Positions 49,301 to 59,806 of a stretch of 64,000 nt of DNA are shown here, piece after piece. Within the stretch, counting starts at the first letter, position 1. Every line of letters begins with the position of its first letter. Under the pieces are notes generated by a model. The model did no database searches. It worked only from the letters and a program-made list of their open reading frames with translations, and was not told where the DNA came from. A program made the translations under genes and the position numbers. This DNA comes from Phaseolus vulgaris (Eukaryota > Streptophyta > Magnoliopsida > Fabales > Fabaceae), in the NCBI RefSeq assembly GCF_000499845.2, contig NC_023759.2, forward strand, positions 42,673,172-42,737,171, given 5' to 3'.

Positions 49301-49461
49301 TGTTGGTTATTAATTCATATTTTATTAGTCTTAAATTATTTACCATGTTAGTATGGTATTAGTGGTCAGTTTACAGAGCTGTTAGTATTCCTATTTTATA
49401 ACTTCTAGTAATTTTAATTTTATATATTATTGAAGTAAATTAAAATGAATGTATCAGTCCA
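49301..49461 (+). repeat. Truncated LTR, copy B
   Basis: Same truncation point as copy A (after AATGAATGTATCAGTCCAGG). Copies A and B were therefore made by amplification after the truncation. Confidence 0.8.
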
Positions 49462-49634
49462 GGAGAGAAACAAGGGTTTCCACAAGATGGTTTCACCAAT
49501 TGGATGTGGAACTCCCAAAGCAATAAAAGTGAGACAGTTTTGAGCTCCATCAGAGCCATTTCCATCCCCACATAAACCATCAACCCTGCTTGAAAAACTG
49601 GGTACTTGAACGAACACTATTATGGTTGGAGTAG
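49462..49634 (-). pseudogene. Cytochrome P450 C-terminal fragment, copy 3
   Basis: Third copy, with the haem-site Cys codon still present in a VFQAGLMVYVG-like or VCVG-like context (CATAAACC in place of CACAAACC changes the cysteine codon to tyrosine). It cannot function. Confidence 0.7.
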
Positions 49635-49749
49635 GAGGAGGAAGTTGCGGGTGCGAACTAAGGTGAACAAAGGTGCGTGTGGAGGTGCAAACGAAGGTGG
49701 GAATGAAGGTGCACGGAGACGAACGAAAGTGCGTGCGGAGGTGTGAACA

Positions 49750-49913
49750 TATAAATTCCAATCACATTTTTCTTATGATTTCATGGGGTCACTAATACAA
49801 TTTCATCTCTTGCTCTAGGGTATTACCATTGAAGCCTCTCTCCCTAATAGCGTGGATATGCTTATTGATAGTGGCAATGGTTATGGAAAGGAATAATTTT
49901 TCAGCTTGGTCTC
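49750..49913 (+). pseudogene. WAT1-related gene fragment, copy C
   Basis: Same piece as copies A and B, but with internal deletions (GAAGCC joined directly to TCTCTCC; GATATGCTTATTGA joined to TAGTGGC). It ends at GTCTC (49909-49913), the left target duplication of the solo LTR. Confidence 0.9.
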
Positions 49914-50158
49914 TATTGGTTATTAATTCATATTTTATTAGTCTTAAATTATTTACTGTTATTGCATTTGTGGTTAGCTTACAGGATTGTTAGTATTCCT
50001 ATTTTATAACTTCCAGTAATTGTAATTTTATTGTATATATTATTAAAGTAAATCAAAATGAATGTAGTAGTTTAATAGTTTTGCAATTTCGTGCAATTAT
50101 GTTCAATCCGTTTTTATAACTTTTTGCCTTCTGTTATTTCCTTCAATTAGTTTCTACA
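49914..50158 (+). mobile_element. Solo LTR inserted in exon 5 of the second WAT1 copy
   Basis: The element runs T(G)TTGGTTATTAATTCAT to CAATTAGTTTCTACA (TG...CA ends, the first pair mutated to TA). Perfect 5-bp duplications GTCTC flank it (49909-49913, 50159-50163). Exon 5 continues right after it. At 245 bp with no internal domain it is a solo LTR, copia-like in length and ends. Confidence 0.85.
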
Positions 50159-50163
50159 GTCTC

Positions 50164-50799
50164 TGCAATTGGATACAAAATTATTGGTTGTTGTCTACAA
50201 TGTAGGTTATTTACTTTTACAGTAAACAAAGCCTCCACCTCTTGATCAAACATAAGAAAATAAACATCTATCGCTGAGTTTCAGAAAAAAATTCAAGAAT
50301 GTCACTAAAACAAACCATGGCATCCAAAGCCTAACCTAAGTAAGTTTCAAAGTCATTATGCCTAAAGGAAGCATCATAATTAAGTAATTGAGAACCACCA
50401 AGTGCTTATGGTCCCAAGAAATGTTTGCATGGCATGCATTTAAAGGTCTTGAATTTTCTATAAAAAAAATTATTGTGATCATTAATTGAGAATCACTAGT
50501 TTAGGGCAACTCAGGAATTTCTTGTTCTATAGAGGTTCACTGGATCAACATTATCATCCATAAACCATATATTTACTGCTGACACGGTGACAGATTAGCT
50601 TTAAAATAAAAGTTATAACGGTGACAGATTAGCTTTAAAATAAAATTTATAACTGTCTCCACACTACCTTCATGCATAAACTATGAAATTTAATAATTAA
50701 TTTTTGAGTATTTTATCTTGAATAAATTTACAAAATATTCTCATGCAGGGCATAGTTTGCTCAGGAATGACTTATTACATCTAAGACGTGGTGATGAAA
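50164..50799 (+). pseudogene. WAT1-related gene fragment: rest of exon 5, intron 5, start of exon 6
   Basis: Continues the interrupted exon 5 (GATACAAAATTATTGGTTGT), then a full-length copy of intron 5, then exon 6 from 50749 (GGCATAGTTTGCTCAGGAAT) to GATGAAA at 50799. Exon 6 has an in-frame stop (TAA for CAA). A 33-bp tandem duplication, absent from the intact gene, lies in the intron at about 50586-50653. Confidence 0.9.
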
Positions 50800-51221
50800 T
50801 CAGTCGTTATAGGGATCTCCATTTAGTCATCAAATTAGCAGCCGAAAATGGTGGTCGTTATCTCCTTATATTTCAGCTATTGATTTATATTCACCGTTTT
50901 TTTATAAAAGTTTGGTCGCTAATTTCAGTTTTGAATTTTGGTGACCAACTTTTTTGCGAGTGATTTTTTCACCGAAATTTTAGTTGCTAATTTGATTTTC
51001 GAATTTTGGTGATTGAATTTTCTGCGACCGATTTAGCCACCAAAATTTCGATTGCAAATTAGCGACCACTTCATAATTCGGTCGCTAAAAGCTTTGCGAC
51101 TATGTTTTTCGCTTTCATCTTTATTTGATGACTGTTTCGGTTGTATATATATATTTAGCGACCGATTATAGTGTTTTTAGCGACCGAATTTGATGGTTGC
51201 TAAAAGTGATTTTTTTTAGTG
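50800..51221. mobile_element. CACTA-like transposon fragment inside the WAT1 pseudogene
   Basis: Many copies of (T)AGCGACCGA(A/T)TT and GGTCGCTAA, in both orientations, form a CACTA-type subterminal array. The right end ATTTTTTTTAGTG (51209-51221) is CACTA reversed. The left terminus is missing; the sequence joins directly to exon 6. Confidence 0.7.
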
Positions 51222-51483
51222 ATCGTCATGCTTTTGTCTTCGTTGTCTGGCCCCTTTTGCGGTGTTCTTGGAGAAGTATGTTTCTCTTTTCCTTTTGTTT
51301 GTCTGTGATTAATTGTATGAACATTTTATTGAAGTAATTCCAGAATACTTTTCACAGGATAGTGAGGTTGAAGAAAACGGTGTTTTCAATCTTCATGAAG
51401 TTAGTGATTCTCAGCTTGCTAGAGTAATTCCCTGCATACATGTTCTTTAACACTTTCTTTCTTCTAACCATGCAATATTCACG
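51222..51483 (+). pseudogene. WAT1-related gene fragment: end of exon 1, intron 1, exon 2
   Basis: Matches the intact gene at 44891-45155: CGTCATG.TTTTG, CCCCTTTTGCGGTGTTCTTG, then exon 2 with a 1-bp insertion (GAAAACGGTG), to CAATATTCACGC in intron 2. It lies downstream of the exon 5/6 fragments, so the second gene copy is out of order. Confidence 0.9.
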
Positions 51484-51609
51484 CTGAGACTTCTTTAGGT
51501 CAGACTCTCTTAATGGTGACACTTTCTTTGTATTACTGGTGAATACAATTTTCTAAAATGAAAGACTTTTGATACAAAAAGATTTTAAACTTAAGATTTT
51601 CCACCTATC
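51484..51609. repeat. Flanking direct repeat, right copy
   Basis: Second copy of 48033-48167, joined to WAT1 intron 2 sequence at CTGAGAC. Confidence 0.85.
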
Positions 51610-53316
51610 ATATTTGTCCAAATATTTGTCCATATTAAATACAAAGACGAACTAGACTCTAATGTCACTATTAAGTTCTTTAAGTGGAGACATAGAGTTG
51701 AGAGTAATAGTTGTAAAGAAACTCATAAGAAACTAAGAAATTACCTTCAATCCAAAATATTGACTTTTTTGGGTCTTTCTAGTATATGTTTCATCTATAC
51801 TTCTCTACCTTAAATTCCTAACATGTATCTTATCATCAAGAGAATGCCACTTAATAACAATTTTAAACAGTTTATAAAACTTTGCCTATAGCTATACCGG
51901 GATACTTTGGTTAATACATGACTAATTTATAGCTGTTCAAACATGTTGGTTAATGAAATAAAACAAGTAAATCAGTTGCGCAAATCTGTTTTAGTATATA
52001 TTATAGTGAAATTATTGGAAATCAATATAGAAAAAATAAAACAGGACAAGACCATCTTGTAGTAAACTAAAAACATGCACCATAAACAATACCATTATGT
52101 TAAAATAAATTACCTAGCATAATTAGCTATACACACGTTTCATTTTGTTCAGAGTTCCTTTTATTCTCAACAAGGATGATTTGTCCACGATTGAGGAAAT
52201 ATTTAAACACCTGCGTTATAGTTGATACCCAGAACCTTCATGACAGGTAAGACTTCCTTCTAGCGACCATAGGAACAAGACAAGAGATTGAGGTTAAGCT
52301 ACTGTTGTGAAACATTGATTCATGAATATTAAAATTTTCCTACGATGACCAACTCCTTCATTGAAGGGCAGCAAACTTCTAATACATGAAGGGACTTATT
52401 TCAAGGAGCCTTCTTAGACATCTATATTTTGGAAGAAACATTTTCAGTTTCAGATGAAGGTTGATGTTTCCCAACATCTCGGGAAATATAATGAGGAAGC
52501 TTCTGCTTGCAGATTTGAAGTGCTTGTTGAAGCAGCATCTGGGTCAAATAGCTGTTCAATAAAATGACAACAACTAAAAACATGAACAGTTCCCCCAAGC
52601 AGTATGGGCTCTGGACATTAATATTACTTTAAAACTCCGAAAAAGTTACATTTTCTTTTGAATATTTTACTTTAATATATTTAATCTTTTTTATGTTTAT
52701 TTTCATTTGCATATTTCATTTTCGTAAAGTGCTGCAGACTTTGTTTTCTTGGAATATATCCGGGTCCTATAAAATGTATTTATGAACATGATTAATATTT
52801 GATTTTAAAGAATATTCATGACAGACAATAATAATAATAATGATGGTAATACAATTACAAACAATAAAAAAACAACTCATTTAATAAATGCAGGAAACCT
52901 TCCGAGGAATGGGGACAAACATCATTAATCATTATTCTATTAGAATACTACAAGTTGGACATTGTCTTAAAAAAACATCAATATATTAATAGTAATAAGT
53001 ATTACTATGATTACAAATTTAAAATTTACAAATATTACCGATCAACATCTTCTTTTCTTCTTTTCTTCAAAATTTCCTGAGTCATTCATAGTATATTCAC
53101 AACTATCCTAGTCACTTGAGAAGTGGAGGTGTTTGGCCATAATTCCTAGACAAACCTATTAACTAGTCCCCAAAAAAAACATTAGGGATTGTTATGGTAG
53201 ACTTAAATGAATACCCAAAAGAGATGGATATATACCTAAGTGCACCATCTAGGGCTACGTTTACACTTGAAGGTGGTATCAACCTGGAAACTACCTCTGC
53301 CTAGTGTCTCTTTGAC
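51610..53316. other. 3' flank of the 5-phosphatase gene and intergenic DNA
   Basis: No gene is clearly recognised apart from the possible exon at 52422-52551. The part nearest 53317 should hold the 3' UTR of the minus-strand 5-phosphatase. Confidence 0.45.
52422..52551 (-). other. Possible orphan terminal coding exon
   Basis: After a TTGAACAG acceptor the minus strand encodes 43 codons to a TAG: YLTQMLLQQALQICKQKLPH, then YISRDVGKHQPSSETENVSS. The composition is clearly protein-like: an amphipathic helix followed by a polar tail. No upstream exon of the same gene was found between here and the 5-phosphatase stop at 53317. It may be a transposed gene fragment or an alternative 3' exon. Family not recognised. 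Confidence 0.35.
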
Positions 53317-56120
53317 TCAAAACCTGGGAACTGTCTGGATGCAACTTTGAGCTCTTGTTAGCAGCAAGAGTTGCTCTTCTGCTTGGACTTTAGCAGCACA
53401 ACAAGTTGATGACAAAGCAGTACTTGTCAAGGGTTTTAATGTACAGGACCTGGGAACTAGATTCTTGCTTCTCTGTTTCAAGTCCACTTCAACAGAGAAT
53501 AGTGAATAAACTGGCCTGTGGTCTGAGAATTTTGACTCTCCCCGAACATACCACATCTGATTCAGCCTTTCTCCTTTCCACAGAATTCGATCGCACCTGA
53601 TTTCACATCCCGCACAATCAATTTTGTCTCCGTTAAAATTAATTCAGTAATACAACAGTAATCATATAATTACAATAATCTAAAAGGCAGTTCAATAAAC
53701 TAACTTTAAGGCCTCATTAATGTGAGAAAGAGATTGATGAAGCATGTTCATTTACCAAGCAGGAGTTCGTTGTTTTTCCTTGGATTTGGAGGATTGAGCG
53801 ACATAGTGGTCAGAATTGGTCAAGTATTTGTAAGTAGGAGCAAAGTATATGTTCCCTTCATTCCAACCTTTGAATACTCGACCAGCTCTCTGCTCTATCC
53901 TTAGCTGCAAGCCCAAGTCAACACAATATAATGTTAGCAAGATACGTTAACCAATAAACTAAAACACAAAAAATCATACCAAACATATATTACCTGATCC
54001 TTCTCTAGTAATGCCTGCCAATTATTCTTCTTTAGTAGTTCATGTGTGTCATCATAGCCAGCAACTAGTCGATAATTCAAGTCGCCAAGCCAAATAATAT
54101 TACTATACACATACCAAGAAAATTCAAGTCATGATCAGAACAAATTAAAAGAAACTAAAAACGAAAAGTGAAAATTGTGTAAGTAAAAGGACTTACTCGT
54201 GTTCCAGAATACTTTGAGGATGGAGAGAATGAGAAAGAGATTTTAAGGAGCGAGAAAATTTTGTTTTCTTCAAGATTTCCGAGACGTCCAAGTTCCTTCG
54301 CAATTCGTCACCAAATTTCTCCCCAGAAGCCAGGTGGGTGCAAACGAAGCAGAACGTGGTGCTGTACAATGTCATGCTAATTGATGTTGAACCCTGTTAA
54401 GAAGCAGAACAAGTAAATAAAAATTACACACATTACTTGTCCACCACAACTTACATGTCAATCAGACCTTATATTGTATAGCCATTTTTGCGTGTTAGAA
54501 AAATTACGTGAATTGCATTGCATGTGATGAAAACATAATTAGAAGATGGAGTTTGGTCTATTGTTGCATACTATTGATGTAGGATTATTCATTCACCTTA
54601 TTTCCAAGATAACCCATTATGCCTCTGCCTACACAGGACACTTTCAAATTGGAAACATGGTTGCAAAGATCCCTTCGTACCCACACGCACAAGAAGATAC
54701 CAACCATTTGCTTGCTTGCTGCTAAGCAATAGCTTCTTCCACTCTGAGGAGACTTTTCTTCGTCATCCAACTCACCCTCTAAAGAGACAAAATCAGAGAA
54801 ACTTTTCCTACACTTGAGATTTCCCTTGTCCTCGTCGTCGTCATAGTTGTTGTTGTTCAAGGCTTCATGGATAAGGCCCACCCACTTAGCTGCTGGACCA
54901 CTGTCCTCCGGCCCAAGCACGTTCCCCGCATTTAGCGGTACGATTTCTTGGAACCTAACAACATGCGCGCCAATAAATCAAATGAAGACAATTCCACAAA
55001 AATGTTAGTCAAAATTAATGCTAGCTTTCTAATTTTTGTTTCACTTCACAGAATTGTCCCGCTTTCTTATTATAGTGTAAAGAATGAAGTGACAGTGAGT
55101 TATACAGAATATGCTATATTTATATTTAAGAGAATGTTTTAGATTTTGAGCAATGATGCTGAATGAAATAATTTAAAATAAAAAATAATTCGAATATATG
55201 TTATTAAAAATGACAATATGTATTTATGTAGGTATATGTTTGGTAGAGAGGAAATAAGTTGGAAAGAGAAAAAATAAAAAAATAAAATGAAAATAAGAAA
55301 GAAAGGAAAGAGAGATTAGAAGAAGATACATACCCAATAACATAGATATGAGGTTGGGAAGGAGATGTGAGCCAATTCCTGAAACTCAAGTCTTCCTTGG
55401 GTGATTTTCCTCCCACATTCCACGTTCCCACGAACATCCTATAAATTCTCAATTATATTTTTTACCAAAATAACTGCACACATATCACTTTTATAGGGTT
55501 TGATGCAAGTATTTACCTAAGGTTCATAGCTCCAGTGCCAGTGCCAGTGCCACGTGATTGCTTCCCAACCACCAAACCTTCTTCCAAAAGAAATCCACCA
55601 ATTATAAAACAATAACTACTATTAAACCTAATTAATCAAATTCATGTTAGCCTTAAACTCATTATCATCATTCAAAATCAACACTTCATCTCATCTCACT
55701 GTTCGTAAATTACCTGAATAATCATCCGCTACGCCCACGTAACCATCTTCATCCGAGCAACTCTTTCTTCTTTCCTTCGCAATTGCTGAGTCCACACATA
55801 CACCAAAACAAACTCCCGGTCAAGTTTCAACACCAAATGTGAAAACCAAACGCAAATCCAAAACCGATAACAACAATTCAAGAATCTCGTTTCACCTGTT
55901 GCATCATAGTCTGACTCAAACTTCTCAGCACCGTTCTTCGTATTGAGCCACTTCCTCATGGCTAATCTGGGCCACGAAGACTGCATCCCGAAAATTAAAA
56001 TTAAAATAAATAACCGTTTCGCGATCAACGAGATAAGATGAAAATGGAAAGGAAAAAGAAAGAAAATAGCGTGGTGTTGCATACGCATACCTTGGATAAC
56101 TTCTTCCACTCTGTCCTCAT
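53317..56120 (-). CDS. Type I inositol polyphosphate 5-phosphatase
   Basis: It removes the 5-phosphate from inositol polyphosphates such as Ins(1,4,5)P3, and in some members from phosphoinositides, damping Ca2+/phosphoinositide signalling. Ten exons keep phase: 56120-56091, 55980-55896, 55785-55714, about 55577-55517, 55438-55334, 54954-54597, 54393-54197, 54102-53994, 53904-53756 and 53596-53317. They give 481 residues. Landmarks are [13 protein letters not shown] (84-96), [14 protein letters not shown] (119-132), THLASGEK (256-263), WLGDLNYR (307-314), PAWCDRILW (387-395) and SDHRPV (413-418); all catalytic motifs are intact. Between about 145 and 190 there is an Asn/Asp-rich, probably disordered insert, as in CVP2-like plant enzymes. 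There are no WD repeats, unlike the long plant class, and no signal peptide or membrane segment. Exon 4's acceptor could be 3 bp earlier. Confidence 0.94.
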
Positions 56121-57000
56121 TGCTCCTCTACCTTTGATGACTTGAAACTGAGACAAATTAGAAACAATCAAATGATCAGGAAAAAAGAAAGATAAAGGTG
56201 GCGGCAACGTTTTAAGATCCAGATTATCCAAATCCTAGAGGGAATGTTTAATAATTCAATTTGGGGTTTTTTACTAATTACGGGAGGTCATACATGGAAA
56301 ATAAATATACAAAATTATGTGCGACTAGATATTTATTTTTCTTGTCCAAGAAAATTATGTTAATGTTGTTTATAAATCTTAAACAAGTGTTCAGCGGTTT
56401 TCAACGGCAATATAAAAGAACTAGTTGCAGGGGAAACAGAGACAGCTTTTGAGGCCAAAAAATAAGAATAAAAAAACATGTAATCTACATGAAAAATAGA
56501 CAAAAGGTTGGGTTCTTTGAGTTACGCCAAGTTTTGCACTTCACAGAAAAAAAGTTAAGAGATGAACTATTAAAGAACCATAAAAGGTTTGGGTTTTGGT
56601 ACTTTTCCTTCATCTTTAAGGCTTGGTAATAATTAAAAGCAAGTTTGTGATCTCGATCAACTCCATTGAAAAAGTGCACCTTTTCTGATACCCTCTTGCT
56701 AGAAAGAAAAACTCTTGGAACTGGAAAAAAATGGAAGGTCTCTTTGATAACATGGATCAAAGGGGGGAAAATCTGAAAGTCTTTTCAGAGCGCTGAAGAA
56801 AAACAAGATGTAGAGAATAAAGAAGCAAGTTACAAGCAGAGTAAACCGATTACCATATAGAACGAATAAAACGTTACTGGAACGTGAGTCAACGGCATTT
56901 CACGATTTTGAAAAGAAAGAGAACAGAATGTAGTACTAGTAAATTACTAGTGGTGCTAAAAAGAAATGGCAAAGTAAATAGATGAAGCTACCCTATAAAT
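56121..57000 (-). other. 5' leader and upstream region of the 5-phosphatase gene
   Basis: The 91-codon minus-strand frame at 56485-56760 and the 68-codon frame at 56025-56231 lie here. Neither has a domain; the second overlaps exon 1 in another frame. The region probably contains a leader exon or intron and the promoter. Confidence 0.4.
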
Positions 57001-59430
57001 CAGGGTTGGAAAATCACTTACAAGAATGGACCAAGGTTTGAGTTTAACAGAAATGATTATTAGGGACTCTTTGTTGTGTTAATGATGTAATGAGAGAGGG
57101 TAAGAAGAGAAAGAATAATTTTGTGTCAAAAGATTCTATTAACTTGGCTTGGTCGATTGAGAAAGAATGCAGAGAAACCTTGAGTTGGGGTGTTCCCCGG
57201 AAAAGCAAAAAGAGTTATGGAGCTATCAAATTTATACATGTATGGGGATTTAAGATTCCAGAGGGAAAAAAATAGCTCTTAATTTTTTTATGATTTTTAA
57301 AATAGTAATTATTAAAATATTATATATTCAAGCTATTTTTAATATGATATAATTGAAATAAAAAGGTTAAAACATATAAATATTACTGTGATTAATTTTC
57401 ATCTGTCATCATTATAATTAAATTTACAATGTTAGAAATGTGGAAAGAGTTGTTTTTTTTAAAAAAAGAATCGTTTCTGAACCTGAAGTAAAGATAAGAG
57501 ATCTTACGAATCAGAACATGAAAATATAAAAATGTAAAAAGTTTTAATTAATTATTGATTTGCAGTTCGTGGGTGTTGTGGCCTTTAGGCATTTGCAAGA
57601 ACAAAGAAATGTTGCTGTAGTGGTTAAAGGTAACTGAACCACTCTAATCATAACCGTACACCTATCAGCTTTGTACCGTACTGCATCCAACGGTCAGGGG
57701 AGACTTTATACTAGCTATGGTCTGTCTCTCATTGTCCACGTATTCACAATTAATTACACACAATGATAGAATTCTGGTGGTGGTTAGGTCTTAATGATTA
57801 TATATCCAATTTCATATTGTTATTATATTTTATATTAAAATACATATAATTTTATTATTTTATAAATAATTAAATAAAAATAAATTTATATATATATCAT
57901 TATTTATTAAAGAAAAATAAAGTACTTATATTAAAACAAAAATATTATTCAATTATTTATTTCTTTCATTTATATTACTTTTTTTATCCATATTTTTTTA
58001 CCTACAATTATCTTCTTCATTTATACTCATTCTAATGTTAATTTTCTCAATAACTCTATTACGATGCAGTTTGTAAAGTGTACTGCATCAAATTTATATT
58101 TTATTTTATATTTTATCTCTAAAAATTTGGTTTTCAATTTATTATTTAATTTCTAAATACTTTTAATTTATAAATTTAATAAGATGAGATTTATATTTAC
58201 TTATATACTATAAAATATTTTTATATCTAATCTAATTTAATTTTATAAAATAATTTACATTTAGTTATAACTAAATAGTATAAAATATTTTTATATTTAG
58301 TCGATGTAAATCTCTAATCTCTAAAAAAAACATTAACAGATAAAAGTGAACATGCATATTTTAATTAATATTATTATATGACATTTTACAGTTAGTTTAA
58401 TTCACATTATATTTAATAAATATTTAAATTCTTTAGCGTCTTAATCCAATCTATATATTTAATTAATATTAAATTAAACTGATTTGTTAGTAGTATGGAA
58501 TTTAACATCCGTTTAATAAAACTCACACCAACATAATCGATGTTTTTTTATGCAAAACCAATGCAACTTTTAAATAGCGTTTTTCTTTTTTTGCTAGAAT
58601 TTGTTACTGACTCTAACTATCAAATTTATTGAAAGGGTGTGTCGCATTTATAGGTTTCAAGCCCTTTGGTTGGATAATTTTAATTATTGGAGAACTGATT
58701 TGAGAGGGAAGACGATTTTAAAAACAGACTTTAATATCCCCAAATTTAGAGATTTCTTGAATTTTCTAAAATTTCGGTAACATAACATCAATTTTGTTAT
58801 TCTCGCTAACGTCATCCTTCAATAAATCACCATATGACCTACATATTTGTCTCCTAAAGGACGCCCAATCCATTCTTAATGTTTAGATCTCATTTTTAAC
58901 CCTTAGCTTATGCATGAACTATCCTTTACTACATGTTTTAATTTTTAATCAATAATAAATCAACCTCTAAGTCCTTTATTTAGAATACAAATATTATTTT
59001 TTTCATTGTTTCTCTTGAATTATTCCATTCACATATGCTATATGTTTATTACAACTGAATTATAATCTTTTTTTCACGCGGTGCTTTGTAAAAAAAAATC
59101 CAATCACCTACACATTGTTTGTTGGATAATTAATTTAGTTAGTTTTGTTATGAAGGTGAATGAAGTGTCATGTTGAAGATTCTGTATCATGCCTGCCTGT
59201 AACCTACTCCATCAAACTGCCAAGTAATTTGTTAAGATATTCATAAACAAAACGAACCAGTATTCAATTTATAATAAGCTCCAACCCCACCCAAAACACC
59301 AACAATTCTCTACTTCATCCTAACTTTTATTTCTGTTTCTCAAATTACAAATTTTATATCAGTTTAAGGGATATATCTATTTATATTTTTATAGTTGAGA
59401 TATAATAAATATAACATTTTAATTTAATAT
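57001..59430. other. Intergenic DNA
   Basis: No supported gene or terminal repeat. Part of 57540-57760 is less AT-rich and has no open frame of note; the rest is AT-rich low-complexity sequence. Confidence 0.5.
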
Positions 59431-59801
59431 TTTTGGAGATCCCACTTGCACTAGAGATTGAAACAATTCATTGTATATAAGTGGTGCAAATCTCACCTCA
59501 TAAGTCGGTTTTATGAGGTTGGGTTAGACTTAAAGTCCACTTCGTAATATGGTATCAAAATTATTTAAAGCTTATCATAATGAATGTTTGTTGGCCTTAT
59601 CAGACCATCCGCTATCGGATGTTATCGAACCACCTATAATATGTTATCCCACACATGAGCTGTCACTCTCGACATGAGGAACTATGTTAAAGATCACACA
59701 TCAACTAGAAATTGAGACAATTCATTGTATATAAGTGGGTGTAAACCTCACCTCCTCATAAATCAATTTTATAGAGCTGAGTTAGGCTTAAAATCTTACA
59801 A
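59431..59801 (+). mobile_element. TRIM (miniature LTR retrotransposon)
   Basis: Two LTRs of about 117 bp (59431-59549 and 59685-59801) share ACAATTCATTGTATATAAGT, CCTCA...AAATC/AAGTCGGTTTTAT and GAG(C/G)T(T/G)(G/A)G(G)TTAG(A/G)CTTAAA. A primer-binding site TGGTATCAAAA follows the left LTR (59550), and a short internal region of about 135 bp holds a purine-rich tract before the right LTR (TGTTAAAGATCACACATC). AATAT occurs on both sides (59426-59430 and 59802-59806), consistent with a 5-bp duplication. No protein is encoded. Confidence 0.8.
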
Positions 59802-59806
59802 AATAT

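Noticed and set aside
48141..49761. Minus-strand frames of 113 and 124 codons as new proteins
   Set aside because: They read the P450 fragments and the minisatellite out of frame. The adjacent frame gives the haem-binding signature, so the long frames are incidental.
54585..55452. Separate short minus-strand genes from individual open frames
   Set aside because: All are exons of the single ten-exon 5-phosphatase read through into introns; splice phases join them perfectly.
57090..57275. 61-codon plus-strand frame
   Set aside because: Lys/Arg-rich, without domain, splice context or neighbouring exons.
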